Shown: positions 35,498 to 44,998 of the stretch, piece by piece
How positions within the stretch are numbered: position 1 is the first letter of the stretch
Layout of the letters: every line of letters begins with the position of its first letter
From: an uncultured Paracoccaceae bacterium
Lineage (GTDB): Bacteria > Pseudomonadota > Alphaproteobacteria > Rhodobacterales > Rhodobacteraceae
NCBI GenBank assembly: GCA_945952025.1
Contig: CAMFGW010000002.1
Span: 62,001 to 126,000 of the forward strand
Reading direction: 5' to 3'
Length of the DNA: 64,000 nt
Translations under genes and position numbers: made by a program
Notes under the pieces: generated by a model
What the model saw: only the letters and a program-made list of their open reading frames with translations
Told to the model about the DNA's origin: nothing
Database searches by the model: none

Positions 35498-36623
35498 GAA
35501 GGGTGGCCAGCGCTTCGGCGCGGCGCGCGGCGACGCTGCTCCAGTCATAGTCGGCGACGGCGCGCCTGGCGCGGGCGCCCCACTCCTCGCGCAGCTCGCG
35601 CGAGGCGGCGAGCGCGTGGAGTTCGTCGCGCAGGGCCTCGACGTTCGTCGTGTCCATGATGCGAACGACCGAGCCGTCGGCGCCGATCCGTCCCGCGCCG
35701 GCGGCCGAGGCCAGGATAGGAATCCCGGCGGCCGCTGCATCGTAGGTGACAAGCGGATCGCCCTCTTCCAGCGACGGCAGGACGAACACGTCCGACCGGG
35801 CATATTCGGCCATGGGGTCACGGGTGAAGCCTGACACGAAGACATCGGGCCGCGACAGGACATCGTCATAAAGCCGCAGCATGGGCGAGGGGTCGATGCC
35901 GATGACCCTGAGCCGTGCGCCGGGCGGGGGCACGCGCCAGGCCTCGAGCAGGTGGTGCAGACCCTTGCGGACGACGTCTCGGCCGAGAAAGAGGAAGGTC
36001 ACCGGGGCATCCGGGGGCCTTGGGGTGCGGGGGCGAACGTCGGCGAGACTTGTCGCGTAGCTTGTGCGCACGATCCGGTCGCCGGCGACGGTCGCCAGGC
36101 TGCGGTCGGTGGCCGGGCTCGGGCTCAGGATTGCCGAGGCAAGCGCGATCCGCTCGACCTCGTCGTCGATGCGGGCCTGGGTGATGTTGTGGCCGTGGGG
36201 CAGGCCAAGGCCGTCGTAGGCCGCATCCAGGATCGGCCGGGCGTCCTTCATCAGCGTGTTGATCGCTTCCATCACGATCGGCACGCCAAGCTCGTGCACC
36301 GCGCGGTAGACGCCGATCGGCACCGAGGGCCAGAGGTAGGCGACGTCGCCCTCTTCGAGAGACCGGTAGAAGTTACGGTGCAGGCGCGGAACGGAATAGC
36401 GCCGGATCAGCCGATGCGGCAACCGGCCGACCAGGCCGCCAAAGGAGGTCGAGATCGCGACGCCCGGCAAGGGGGGGCCGTCATAGCGGGGGGTGTGCAG
36501 CGTCACGCGCGCGCCGGCCCTGGCCATGCCCCCGACCAGCGACGAACAGGTCTTGCCCACGCCATGGCTGGCCGTGGGAGCGCTCATGAGTGTTCGGACC
36601 GAGAGTTTGCGCAGGGATGCCAC
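35487..36623 (-). CDS. Glycosyltransferase, GT4-like
   Basis: This 378-residue retaining GT-B glycosyltransferase has a nucleotide-sugar-binding C-terminal half with [20 protein letters not shown] near 217 and [30 protein letters not shown] near 285. The acidic E-x7-E region lies in [16 protein letters not shown]. It probably transfers a sugar to the growing polysaccharide in the cytoplasm. The start at 36623 is a GTG; an ATG at 36587 is an alternative. It is 12 bases after the polymerase gene on the same strand, so the pair are likely co-transcribed. Confidence 0.82.
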   Translation of the reverse strand: MASLRKLSVRTLMSAPTASHGVGKTCSSLVGGMARAGARVTLHTPRYDGPPLPGVAISTSFGGLVGRLPHRLIRRYSVPRLHRNFYRSLEEGDVAYLWPSVPIGVYRAVHELGVPIVMEAINTLMKDARPILDAAYDGLGLPHGHNITQARIDDEVERIALASAILSPSPATDRSLATVAGDRIVRTSYATSLADVRPRTPRPPDAPVTFLFLGRDVVRKGLHHLLEAWRVPPPGARLRVIGIDPSPMLRLYDDVLSRPDVFVSGFTRDPMAEYARSDVFVLPSLEEGDPLVTYDAAAAGIPILASAAGAGRIGADGSVVRIMDTTNVEALRDELHALAASRELREEWGARARRAVADYDWSSVAARRAEALATLLNR

Positions 36624-36635
36624 GGCAATCGCCCG

Positions 36636-38183
36636 TCAGGATCGGCGGGTTCGTGGTGGCGAGGGTCGCGGCGGCACGGTCCGCGGAGCGAAGCGGGTGT
36701 AGGCGGTCTGCTTCCGCTCGGGCGGTGCGGCGCCCGGGGCCTTGGCGGTCGGTGCCGGTGCGGAGGGAAGGGAAGGACCGGCTGCGGGCAGGCTTGCAGG
36801 CAGGCTGGCTGCGGCGGCGGGAAGCGCCCCGCGCGCGGGGCCGGCGGCGGGTGCGGCTGCGGACCGGCTGTAGGTCAGCTTGCGCGGGTTGCGTTCGGCC
36901 GGCGCGGCTTCGGCCCCGGCGCCCTCGTCAGGTTGCCAGGTAATCATCCACATCCCCGCCCCGAAGGCGAAGAAGACGAAGGTGTAGATCGCGGTCCAGA
37001 CGTGGACGGTGACGAGCGTGAAGGCGAGGCAGGCGAAGGTGACGACCCAGGCAAAGCGCAGACGCTCGAGCACCGGATGGCCGGTGAAATTCCGCCGACC
37101 CACCTGCCAGAGGCCGAGCGCGTAGCCGACCGCGACGAAGACCAGCCCCGGCAGGCCGTAGCGCATGGCCATCACCAGCCAGAAGTTGTCGACCGAGCCG
37201 GTCAGCATATAGGCCGGCCGGATCCATTCCCGCAGGCCAAGGCCGAAGATCGGATTGTCCCAGACGTTCATCCAGCCCCAGTCGTTGATGGCCGCGCGGT
37301 AATAAGCCGTCTGGGCGTCGAAGGTCGCATAGCTCATGATGACCTTGGTCGGCCCCCGGTTCGACAGGAGGTCGATGAAGACCCACATGAAGGCGAAAAG
37401 GCCCAGAAGCAGCAGCCACTTGCGCTGGAACTTGCGGAAGATCCAGGCCCAGGCCATGAGCCCGATCTGCAGGAAGGTCGCCAGCAGGGGACCCGACGAC
37501 AGACCCATGAAAACGCCCGCAAAAACCGCGATGGTTCCCAGCCGGCGCAGGGTGTCGCTCATGTAGCCCTTCAGTCCGACGAGGACCAGGGTGAAGGCCA
37601 TCGAGCAGAAGAGCCCGTAGTGGATCGGGTGGGCGAAGGCGTTCTGCACCCGCTCGAGCCCCATGCGTTTTTCGTAGGTCACCTGGGCGACGGTGCGCAG
37701 GCCCGGAACCTTGGCAATCAGGCTCGGGACGATGGCTGTCCCGGTCTTCAGCTCGACCAGCGAAAAGGGAAGAAGCGCCACATTCAACAGAAGCAGGCCG
37801 TAGATCAGCTTCTGGAACTGTTGGGGCGTCCGGATATAGGCGCGGGCGACCATGTAGCCGCCCAGAAACTCGATGTTGGTCGAGCCGGTATACTGGATGA
37901 CCTGTTCCGGGTTGTTGAGGCCGATCGCGATCGCGGCCCAGGCCATGTGCAGCATGAAAAGGATGTCGATCCAGAGGATCTTGCCGTATTTGCCCGAAAA
38001 GAGGCTGGCCATCAGGGGCACAAAGACGAACAGCAGCAAGAGGCGCGTCGGCATCAGCGTAAGGGGGCCGACGCTGAACTGGATCGGCAGGACGAGCGAA
38101 ATGAGGTAGAGCCAGACCACCGGAGACACGCGCCCGCTGTCAGTCTGGGACCAGGAACCAGTCGAGGCGAGGGATGCGTTCAA
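36636..38183 (-). CDS. O-antigen-ligase/polymerase-like membrane protein
   Basis: This 515-residue protein has about ten to twelve hydrophobic segments up to residue 430. It has the Wzy/ligase-type periplasmic loop (GWMNVWDNPIFGLGLREW, near 295-312), typical of polymerases or ligases of exopolysaccharide. It probably polymerises lipid-linked repeat units on the periplasmic side. The last 80 residues are a proline/alanine-rich, positively charged tail, which is unusual for the family. A 315-base gap upstream (38184-38498) holds the divergent promoters. Confidence 0.82.
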   Translation of the reverse strand: MNASLASTGSWSQTDSGRVSPVVWLYLISLVLPIQFSVGPLTLMPTRLLLLFVFVPLMASLFSGKYGKILWIDILFMLHMAWAAIAIGLNNPEQVIQYTGSTNIEFLGGYMVARAYIRTPQQFQKLIYGLLLLNVALLPFSLVELKTGTAIVPSLIAKVPGLRTVAQVTYEKRMGLERVQNAFAHPIHYGLFCSMAFTLVLVGLKGYMSDTLRRLGTIAVFAGVFMGLSSGPLLATFLQIGLMAWAWIFRKFQRKWLLLLGLFAFMWVFIDLLSNRGPTKVIMSYATFDAQTAYYRAAINDWGWMNVWDNPIFGLGLREWIRPAYMLTGSVDNFWLVMAMRYGLPGLVFVAVGYALGLWQVGRRNFTGHPVLERLRFAWVVTFACLAFTLVTVHVWTAIYTFVFFAFGAGMWMITWQPDEGAGAEAAPAERNPRKLTYSRSAAAPAAGPARGALPAAAASLPASLPAAGPSLPSAPAPTAKAPGAAPPERKQTAYTRFAPRTVPPRPSPPRTRRS

Positions 38184-38498
38184 GGCTCAGCGCTTTCCAT
38201 CGGGACAGGGTTTTCCATCGGGTCGGGCCATCGGGACAGGTCGGCGCCGGTTCGGCACCACCTCTGAAAGACTAAAGGATCGGTCAAGACGGTGCGAGGG
38301 CCCCTTCCTGACCCTTTTATTTACGGCAACAGACGGGTGAGGCGAAGGCAATTGTTCGTAAATGCCGCAATGTCGCAAGTTTTGCCGTACTTTGCCCGCA
38401 ACATGCCGTCATTTCGGTTCAGGCCGGGTTAAGGTAAGGAAAGTTTACGCCGTGGTCAGGGGCCGGCGGCGTGGATCACTGCTCTGAAGGATGAACGG
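38184..38498. promoter_or_regulatory. Divergent promoter gap, polymerase / acyltransferase
   Basis: No gene is seen. The gap is less GC-rich than its surroundings and contains an AGGCGAA-GGCAATTGTTCG region (38340-38360) similar to elements in other gaps of this locus. No clear -35/-10 pair or terminator stands out. Confidence 0.4.
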
Positions 38499-38999
38499 AT
38501 GACGAATGTTCCCCCCCATGCCAAGGCCAAGAAGCGGGGGCTGAACAAGCTGTCGGGCCTGCGCTCGGTTCTGGTGTCCTCGCGGCGGTGGTGGCTGACG
38601 CGGGTCTGGGGGATGGACATCCATCCGACGGCGCAGCTGTCGATGTCGGCGAAGTTCGACCGGACCTTTCCGATCGGCGTCCACGTGGGCGAGCGGTCCT
38701 TCGTGGCCTTCGAGGCACGGATCCTGACCCATGATCGCACGCGCGGGCTCTATTCCCACACGCGCATCGGCAGGAATTGCTTCATCGGCGGCCGCAGCCT
38801 GATCATGCCGGGGGTCGAGATCGGCGACAATTGCGTGGTGGGGGCCGGGTCCGTCGTAACGAAATCGGTGCCGCCGCGCTCGATCGTCGCGGGCAACCCC
38901 GCGCGCATCATCCGGTCGGATATCGAGGTCGGGCCTTATGGCCGGTTCCTGGACGCGGACCAGACCGAGAGCGACCTTGTCCGGCAGGGGATCGCGTGA
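38499..38999 (+). CDS. Hexapeptide-repeat acyltransferase
   Basis: This 166-residue left-handed beta-helix acyltransferase (WcaF/LbetaH type) has hexapeptide-type turns [18 protein letters not shown] and [44 protein letters not shown] is the usual C-terminal block. It likely acetylates a sugar of the polysaccharide with an acyl-CoA donor. Its stop overlaps the next GTG start (GTGA), so the SGNH hydrolase is translationally coupled, giving an add/remove pair or a two-step O-acylation. Confidence 0.85.
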   Translation: MTNVPPHAKAKKRGLNKLSGLRSVLVSSRRWWLTRVWGMDIHPTAQLSMSAKFDRTFPIGVHVGERSFVAFEARILTHDRTRGLYSHTRIGRNCFIGGRSLIMPGVEIGDNCVVGAGSVVTKSVPPRSIVAGNPARIIRSDIEVGPYGRFLDADQTESDLVRQGIA

Positions 39000-39697
39000 C
39001 GGGCCTGCCCCGGTTCCTGGTGTTCGGCGCCCTTGCCGTCCTTCTTGCCCTTGCCGGTCCTTTGCTGCGGCTTTTGACGGGGCCGGGCGACCGGGCTCTC
39101 ACCCCCATGGCCCTGCCGGACCATCCTCTGCGGATCGCGGCGCTGGGCACCAGCCTCACGGCGCGCGCGGACTGGCCCGACCGCTTGCAGGCAGCACTTC
39201 AGGCCTGCGCACCGGGGGCGAGCGTCCAGCGGTTCGCGAAGGCCGGCGCACGGTCGGACTGGGGCCTGGCCGAGGCCGGGGCGGTTCTGGCCTCGGCGCC
39301 CGATCTGGTCGTCGTCGAGCTGGCGATGAACGACGCGGACCTGACGGACGGGCTGATGCCCTGGACCAGCCGGGCGACCCATAGGGCGCTGCTGGCACGG
39401 CTCGCGGCGGCCGGGTCCGCGCCGCGCGTGATCCTGCTGACTGTCAATCCGGTGCGTGGCTGGCGCTCGGTCACGCGGCCTTTCCTTCCGCTCTACCAGC
39501 GGGCCTATGGGCCCCTGGCCCGCGAAAGCGGCGCCGGTCTGGTCGATGGCCTGACGCTCTGGCAGGCGCGCGGGGTCGATGCGGCGGCGATCCCCGACGG
39601 CGTGCACCCTGATCCGGGGATCGAGGCGCAGGTGCTGACGCCCGCGCTCGTCGCTGCGGTCGGCCAAGCCTATGGCGTGACCTGTCCGCCGGGCTGA
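38996..39697 (+). CDS. SGNH/GDSL-type hydrolase
   Basis: This 233-residue protein has an N-terminal hydrophobic segment ([18 protein letters not shown], residues 6-23) that may anchor or export it. The SGNH fold includes [16 protein letters not shown] (serine block I) and [15 protein letters not shown] (Asn block). Near the end, [10 protein letters not shown] carries the catalytic Asp-His. It probably hydrolyses an ester on a carbohydrate at the periplasmic face. The start is GTG inside the end of the acyltransferase gene. Confidence 0.82.
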   Translation: MTGLPRFLVFGALAVLLALAGPLLRLLTGPGDRALTPMALPDHPLRIAALGTSLTARADWPDRLQAALQACAPGASVQRFAKAGARSDWGLAEAGAVLASAPDLVVVELAMNDADLTDGLMPWTSRATHRALLARLAAAGSAPRVILLTVNPVRGWRSVTRPFLPLYQRAYGPLARESGAGLVDGLTLWQARGVDAAAIPDGVHPDPGIEAQVLTPALVAAVGQAYGVTCPPG

Positions 39698-39849
39698 GCG
39701 CGGCCCTAACGGATCCTTGCGCGTCCGGGCCCCGCCTGGCGCCAGTCGGCAACGCCTCCCCCCTCTCCCCTATGGTCCATGCGCCCCCGCGCGCCCCGTC
39801 GCGCCGGGACGAACCGCCGCCAAAGCGCGGCCCGAACAAAGGACCGCGT

Positions 39850-42624
39850 ATGTTTTCCTTCAGCCTCGGCACCTTGACACCGAACGTCCGTTCATCGGCC
39901 GCCGCGACCTCTGCGCCCAGCCTCACGACGGCCGGGACGATAAGCCCGGCCAGCGGCCCGGTCGGCACCCAGTTCACACTCGGCGCGCCATCCGCTGCCG
40001 GCAACCCGGCGCCCACGGTGACGCTGAGCGGGCTGACGCAGGGCGGCGTCGATGTGCTGGCGCAGGTGTCGGGGGGCAAGTTCACCTCGACGGCGACGGG
40101 TGCGCTGGTGGCGACCTGGACGGCGGCGAACGGGGTCAACCCGAATGCCACCGGGACGGCGAGCGCGACCGTGACGGCCGCGCAGACCGCGCCGACGATC
40201 ACCGCTGCCGGGACGATCAGCCCGGCGAGTGGGCCGGTCGGGACGCAGTTCACGCTTGGTGCACCGACGGCCTCCGGCAATCCGGCGCCGACGGTTACGC
40301 TGAGCGGGCTGACGCAGGGCGGCGTCGATGTGCTGGCGCAGGTGTCGGGGGGCAAGTTCACCTCGACGGCGACGGGTGCGCTGGTGGCGACCTGGACGGC
40401 GGCGAACGGGGTCAACCCGAATGCCACCGGGACGGCGAGCGCGTCGGTCAATCCCTCTGTGTCCGTGGCCGCCTTCAGCCGCGACCGGACGCTGTTCGAC
40501 AGCCGGGCGGCGGTCGGCCAGAACGGGGCGACGGTGCCCTTGTCCGGGACCGGGAGCACGGGGCAGGTGGTGCAGGCGCGCGCGGTTTCGGTCGACGACG
40601 CAGGGGCGACCTCGACGGCCTGGGTGGACGTGGCGACCATCGCCGGGGGCACCTGGACCGGCACGATCACCGTGCCGCGCAGCGCGTCCTGGTTCCGGCC
40701 CGAGGTCAGGATCAAGGCGTCGCCCACGGTCCTTGCCCAGGGGACGAACCGCTTCGGCGTCGGCCACGTCTTCGCGATCTGGGGGCAGTCCGAGGTGTCG
40801 AACATGCTCGCGCCCTTCTACAGCGCGAGCCCGACCGCCACGATCGCGGACCCTGAGGCGGTGCAGGTCTTTACCGGCGCCGACACGACGCCCGCCCGCG
40901 CCTTCGTCACCACGGCCAATCCGGTGACGGCCTCGGTCTCGGCCATGGCCGCCACGCTGATCGCCGCGCGGCCGGGCGAGAAGTTCGCGGTCGTCTTCCA
41001 GGCCGTGGCCGGGACGGACCCGCGCGCGCTGGTGAATGATGCCGACACGAGTCGCCTTTGGGCCAACGACAAGGCGCTTCATGATTTCGCCTGCGCGGAC
41101 GGATCGACGGTCGGGGTCGCGGCGATGAGCTGGTTTGCCTCTCCGGGAAGCCTGGGTTCGGCCTATGGCGAGGCGCTCTTCCCGCTCTTCGCCAAGAAGA
41201 CGCTCGCTGGGGCGGCGGTGACTATACCGGGCCCGGTCAGCTATACGGGTGGCAGCTACCAGGCGGACCACTGGTTCGGCGAGCTTTACGATTATGCTGT
41301 GACGCGCTGGGTCGCCTACGGGCCGCACCGGTTCGACATCACGCAGGACATGGCGGATGCGACGCACCAACTGGGGGGCACCGTCGATGTCGGCATGTCG
41401 AACAAGCAGGCGGCGCGGGTCAGCTGGCGGGCGCTGCGCGCCAATGCCAACGCGACCATGTTCCTGCCGATGGGGCTTGAGCCGAACGCCTATCTGAACG
41501 GGCGCGACGACGGGGCGGGAAGCTGGACCGACATTCCCCACCCGGCGGGGGCCACGGCGGACGGAAGCCCGACGCTCGCGCGGCAGACGGCGCTGGCGAT
41601 CCTGCGCGCGGCGGGTCTGCAAAGCTGGACGATCCCCGAGTTCGACAATTGCCTGTGGGACCCCGCCGGCGCCTATGTCGAGGTCTGGTCCTCGGCCGGG
41701 GCGGTCACGACCACCCGCATCGCGCGGGGCGAGGCGGCCTTGCCTGCGACCTATCCGCACTGGTCCACGGTGATGGGGTTCCAGATCAACGGCGCGCCGG
41801 CGCAGGTCACCTCGATCGTCGGGGGGCGGGTCAGGATCGCCAAGGCGGCAGGCAACTTCGTGTCGTCCGATGTGCTGACCTATGGCGACGGCGGCGCGAC
41901 GGGCATGGTGAAGTTCCCGCAGGATGCCCAGAACGCGACCTGGAAGAACCTGCCGATCGTCGATCTGGGGCTGGCGGGCCTGAACGGGCTGCCGGTGCGG
42001 CCCGTGCCCTCGGCTGCGGTCCTTGCAAACACGCTGCCGGCGGTGACGAGCTTCACGACCCAGTCAGGTCAGCTCACGCGGTTCAAGGACACGGTCAACT
42101 GGCCGACGGTCGGGGGCAAGATCACCGTCGCCATGGACCTGTCCGTCACGTTCCAGGCGGCCACGAGCTACCTTTACGAGATGGACAATGCCCATATCTC
42201 GCTTCAGGTGGTGACGGACGGGCGGATCTATCTGTCGATCAAGGACAGTGCGGGCACGGCGATCCTGACCTCGGCCGTCCTTGGTTCGGTCGCGTCGGGG
42301 ACGCGTTTCGACGTGGTGGTGGCGGTCGACCTGGCGGCCCTGACGGCCTGGACGACGCTCAACGGGGTGACGACGGCGCGGACGCTGGCGGCCAACAGCG
42401 GCGTCCTGTCCAGCGCGGGGCGGAAGCTCTGCCTCTTGTCGCGGGCGGGCGGGACGACGAACAACGTCGTCGGGACGGTCTACAAGCTCGAGGTCTGGAG
42501 CGATTGCGTGACGGGCGGCGGGCGTCCGGCCAGCGATGCGGCACTCAGGACCAGCGGGCGCATCGTCGGGCCGGCCTCGGTCGCCAACGCCCATCCCTGG
42601 AAGGCGGGTGGCGCGGTCGTCTGA
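39850..42624 (+). CDS. Large multidomain protein with Ig-like repeats and SGNH-type domain
   Basis: The 924-residue protein opens with two 92-residue Ig-like repeats (about residues 26-205) that share 147 identical DNA bases (40021-40167 and 40297-40443). A third Ig-like part follows, then a SASA/sialate-O-acetylesterase-like segment starting VGHVFAIWGQSEVSNM near 300, where the serine is the likely nucleophile. The C-terminal portion (about 740-900) resembles a LamG/concanavalin-like fold. No signal peptide is seen. It resembles fibre or adhesin proteins of Rhodobacteraceae phages, but it may be exported by the nearby type I system. Substrate and identity are unknown. The ATG at 39850 has AAAGGA upstream. 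Confidence 0.65.
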   Translation: MFSFSLGTLTPNVRSSAAATSAPSLTTAGTISPASGPVGTQFTLGAPSAAGNPAPTVTLSGLTQGGVDVLAQVSGGKFTSTATGALVATWTAANGVNPNATGTASATVTAAQTAPTITAAGTISPASGPVGTQFTLGAPTASGNPAPTVTLSGLTQGGVDVLAQVSGGKFTSTATGALVATWTAANGVNPNATGTASASVNPSVSVAAFSRDRTLFDSRAAVGQNGATVPLSGTGSTGQVVQARAVSVDDAGATSTAWVDVATIAGGTWTGTITVPRSASWFRPEVRIKASPTVLAQGTNRFGVGHVFAIWGQSEVSNMLAPFYSASPTATIADPEAVQVFTGADTTPARAFVTTANPVTASVSAMAATLIAARPGEKFAVVFQAVAGTDPRALVNDADTSRLWANDKALHDFACADGSTVGVAAMSWFASPGSLGSAYGEALFPLFAKKTLAGAAVTIPGPVSYTGGSYQADHWFGELYDYAVTRWVAYGPHRFDITQDMADATHQLGGTVDVGMSNKQAARVSWRALRANANATMFLPMGLEPNAYLNGRDDGAGSWTDIPHPAGATADGSPTLARQTALAILRAAGLQSWTIPEFDNCLWDPAGAYVEVWSSAGAVTTTRIARGEAALPATYPHWSTVMGFQINGAPAQVTSIVGGRVRIAKAAGNFVSSDVLTYGDGGATGMVKFPQDAQNATWKNLPIVDLGLAGLNGLPVRPVPSAAVLANTLPAVTSFTTQSGQLTRFKDTVNWPTVGGKITVAMDLSVTFQAATSYLYEMDNAHISLQVVTDGRIYLSIKDSAGTAILTSAVLGSVASGTRFDVVVAVDLAALTAWTTLNGVTTARTLAANSGVLSSAGRKLCLLSRAGGTTNNVVGTVYKLEVWSDCVTGGGRPASDAALRTSGRIVGPASVANAHPWKAGGAVV
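40021..40443 (+). repeat. In-gene tandem duplication, 276-base period
   Basis: Bases 40021-40167 and 40297-40443 are identical over 147 positions, read directly. The rest of each 276-base unit is similar but not identical. The repeat is in frame and encodes two Ig-like domains. The lack of even silent differences suggests recent copying or gene conversion. Confidence 0.9.
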
Positions 42625-42658
42625 CCGGGGCCCCAAAAGACCGGGTCCCACAAAACGA

Positions 42659-42693
42659 AAACGCCGGGTCGAAAGGCCCGGCGTTTCCCTTTT
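42659..42693 (+). terminator. Rho-independent terminator after the large surface protein gene
   Basis: AAACGCCGGG (42659-42668) pairs with CCCGGCGTTT (42677-42686), followed by CCCTTTT. It separates the two convergent genes and may work in both directions. Confidence 0.75.
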
Positions 42694-42710
42694 GGTCAGG
42701 TTCGCTCCGA

Positions 42711-42971
42711 TCACCAGACGGCGACGAGACCCGTCGCAGTGGTGCCGGTCGCCGAGATGCCCAAGGCGCGGATCGGCAGGAACGAGCCCGCCTGCGCGTT
42801 GGCAAAGGTCACGCTGCCGCCTCCGGCCATGCGAACGACGATGGTGCCGGTCCCGCCGACGTAAAGCGCGCGCGACAGGAACGGCAGGTCGACCGTGTCG
42901 CTTGGCGCGATCGCCGCTGCCTCGCGCGCCGGCGCGGTGAGCGAGGTGGGATATTCCGAAAACTTGTCCAT
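42711..42971 (-). CDS. GTA-type spike base protein (RCAP_Rcc01079 family)
   Basis: This 86-residue protein closely follows the pattern of the family first seen as R. capsulatus rcc01079 (head spike base of the gene transfer agent). It has SLTAPAREAAAIAPSDT near residue 10-26, RALYVGGTGTIVVRM near 35-50 and a terminal ISATGTTATGLVAVW. The start at 42971 has AGAGGG upstream and is better supported than 42986. R. capsulatus spikes bind capsule, so its place in a polysaccharide locus is suggestive. The GTA structural cluster is not in this window. Confidence 0.75.
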   Translation of the reverse strand: MDKFSEYPTSLTAPAREAAAIAPSDTVDLPFLSRALYVGGTGTIVVRMAGGGSVTFANAQAGSFLPIRALGISATGTTATGLVAVW

Positions 42972-43111
42972 GATTGCCCTCTTCATGACCCGAAAACACG
43001 CAACCCGCCCGCCCGGCGGCCCCGTGACGGGGGCCGGGCGCGCGGGGCACGTCGGTCAGGGAGTCTGCGCGCGATGCCTGAAGATCGGGCTAAGGCAGCG
43101 CGCGCACCGGG

Positions 43112-44998
43112 TCAGCCGTGAAGGACCAAGCTGAAGGGGGCGTGGCCGTCGACAAAGGACAGGTGGTCGGTGACGGTGTTGGCCGCCTGTTCGGACGCGA
43201 CCTTTGGCAGCGCCTTGTTCGCCGCGCCGTCGTCGGCCATCCTGCCGAAGATCTTGTGGACCTCGAACAGGGTGTCCGCGGGCGCCGACTTCTGCTCTCC
43301 GGTTGCCGCGAACTTGTGCATCCCGCTGTCGCTCCGGGCGCTCGACGCGGCTTCCCAGGCCTTCGGGGCCGTCGGAAGCTTGATCGCGTCGCCCGTGATC
43401 GTCACGCCGAACTTGTCCGGGTTGACGGTCGCCGCCACGCCGATCTTTTCTGGCGCCTTGACGACAAAGGCGGTGCCGCGTTCGCCGTGCTTGCCCGGGA
43501 TGAACGCTCCCCCCAAGCCAACCTTGTCGACCGCCTTGACGTCGAAGCCAAAGCCGCGGTCACCGAACTTCACCGGGCTCACGGTCGGCTTCGAAGGTGT
43601 CGTCACGGGGCCGTCGGGGTGGGCCGGCTTGGTTTCCGGCACCGGAGCGGGCTTCGGCTCAGGCTTGGTCGGAGGCGTCGTCGGTCCCGGAGCAGGCGTC
43701 GGACCAGGTGTCGGGCCAGGCGTCGGACCAGGCGTCGGACCAGGGGTCGGACCAGGGGTCGGACCAGGGGTCGGACCAGGCACCGGACCGCCCGGACCGC
43801 CGCCCAACGTCACCTGCGAGCTGCCGGTGACGATCGCGCCGAGCCCGGCGGCCAGGCTGCCCGGCTTGACCAGATAGGAGAAGAGCGTCGGATGGCTGTT
43901 GGTCCCATCGGCAAAGATGTGGCCGATGTAGTCCGGCTTCGTCGAATCCCGCATCTGGTAGGTCATGTTCGTGCCGAGCGTGATGCCCGACGCCCCGCTC
44001 CCCGAAAGCTGGAGCCCGCCGATTTCGGGGGTGATGTTCTTGTCGACGAACAGACCGCTGTTGCCGTAGGCCAGGATCACCTTGGGCAGCATCCCCGGCT
44101 GGTTCATGTCGCCGACGATTGTGTTCTGGGTGATCGAGCCGCCGTTGATCCCTTCGGCGCGGATGCCCTGATAGGTCGCGGCATGGATGAAGTTGTCGGT
44201 GATCTGGACGTTCCTGTAGCCCAGACCGTTCGGCAGCATCTGGACGAACACCCCCATGATGCCGGTGCCGGAGCCCTGGTCCAGGAAGTTGTCACGAATG
44301 ACGATATCCTCGCTGACGGTCGTCTGGTTGGCCAGCGTATAGACGTGGATGAAGTCGCCATGGTCGCCGCCCGAGGTCATCTTCCAGGGCTGGGGGTCAT
44401 GCATGTAGTTGCCGATGACCTGGACCTTGTGCATGTCGCCGCCTGCGAGCCCGCAGCGGCGGAAGTCGCTCAGCTCATTGTTGGCAAGAAGGCCATTGGT
44501 CACGCTGTCGAAGCGGACCGAGTAGACGAAGCCCGTGACCTTGTTGCCGACGAAGGACACGTCCGAGCAGTTCATGAACTCGGCGCCGCGGCCGATGTTC
44601 TCGCCCTTGATGCCGTATTGGCCGGCGGTCGAGGCGGCTGCGGTGGGGTCGATGCCGCCGACCGCCTTGCCGCCGACCACTGCCGAATTCTGGATGTGGA
44701 TGCCGCTCGACTGGCGGATGTCGATAAGGTTGGTCCATTCGGTCATCGTCGCGGTCGGGACCTGCACCGCCTTGATGCCGTCGAAGGTGATGTTGCTGGA
44801 GGAAAACATCTTGATCGAGTTGAAGACGGGCGGATTGCCGGGCGTTTCGGCCTGGATCGTCACGTCGCCCGAAAAGGCTTTGTTCGAGATCGTCAGACTG
44901 CCATAGTTTCCGGCCTTCAGCATGATCTTGTCGCCGCCGGCAGCGTTTGAGAGCGCGGCATTGAGTTCTGCGGCGGTTCCCACGGTGAAAATCGTCAT
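43112..44998 (-). CDS. Right-handed parallel beta-helix protein with PGPT linker
   Basis: The 628-residue protein has an N-terminal beta-helix domain (about residues 1-395) with repeating Asn/Ile/Gly rungs such as GSITQNTIVGDMNQ and NVQITDNFIHAATYQG, resembling polysaccharide lyases. A linker of (PGPT)n near residues 405-435 follows, then a Pro/Lys-rich stretch and a C-terminal domain with repeated KFG-type and KAPEKIGV blocks. No signal peptide is present, so a type I secretion route is plausible (export genes at 49.0-52.5 kb). No RTX calcium repeats are visible. It may cut or bind the polysaccharide. Confidence 0.75.
   Translation of the reverse strand: MTIFTVGTAAELNAALSNAAGGDKIMLKAGNYGSLTISNKAFSGDVTIQAETPGNPPVFNSIKMFSSSNITFDGIKAVQVPTATMTEWTNLIDIRQSSGIHIQNSAVVGGKAVGGIDPTAAASTAGQYGIKGENIGRGAEFMNCSDVSFVGNKVTGFVYSVRFDSVTNGLLANNELSDFRRCGLAGGDMHKVQVIGNYMHDPQPWKMTSGGDHGDFIHVYTLANQTTVSEDIVIRDNFLDQGSGTGIMGVFVQMLPNGLGYRNVQITDNFIHAATYQGIRAEGINGGSITQNTIVGDMNQPGMLPKVILAYGNSGLFVDKNITPEIGGLQLSGSGASGITLGTNMTYQMRDSTKPDYIGHIFADGTNSHPTLFSYLVKPGSLAAGLGAIVTGSSQVTLGGGPGGPVPGPTPGPTPGPTPGPTPGPTPGPTPGPTPAPGPTTPPTKPEPKPAPVPETKPAHPDGPVTTPSKPTVSPVKFGDRGFGFDVKAVDKVGLGGAFIPGKHGERGTAFVVKAPEKIGVAATVNPDKFGVTITGDAIKLPTAPKAWEAASSARSDSGMHKFAATGEQKSAPADTLFEVHKIFGRMADDGAANKALPKVASEQAANTVTDHLSFVDGHAPFSLVLHG
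43689..43784 (-). repeat. Eight 12-base tandem units coding the PGPT linker
   Basis: Eight imperfect units of GGACCAGGCGTC-type sequence (read on the plus strand) follow each other without gaps. They encode the repeated PGPT/GPTP linker of the beta-helix protein. The number of units may vary between strains. Confidence 0.85.

Noticed and set aside
43689..43784. Possible CRISPR-like short repeats
   Set aside because: The 12-base units are contiguous without spacers and encode an in-frame PGPT linker.
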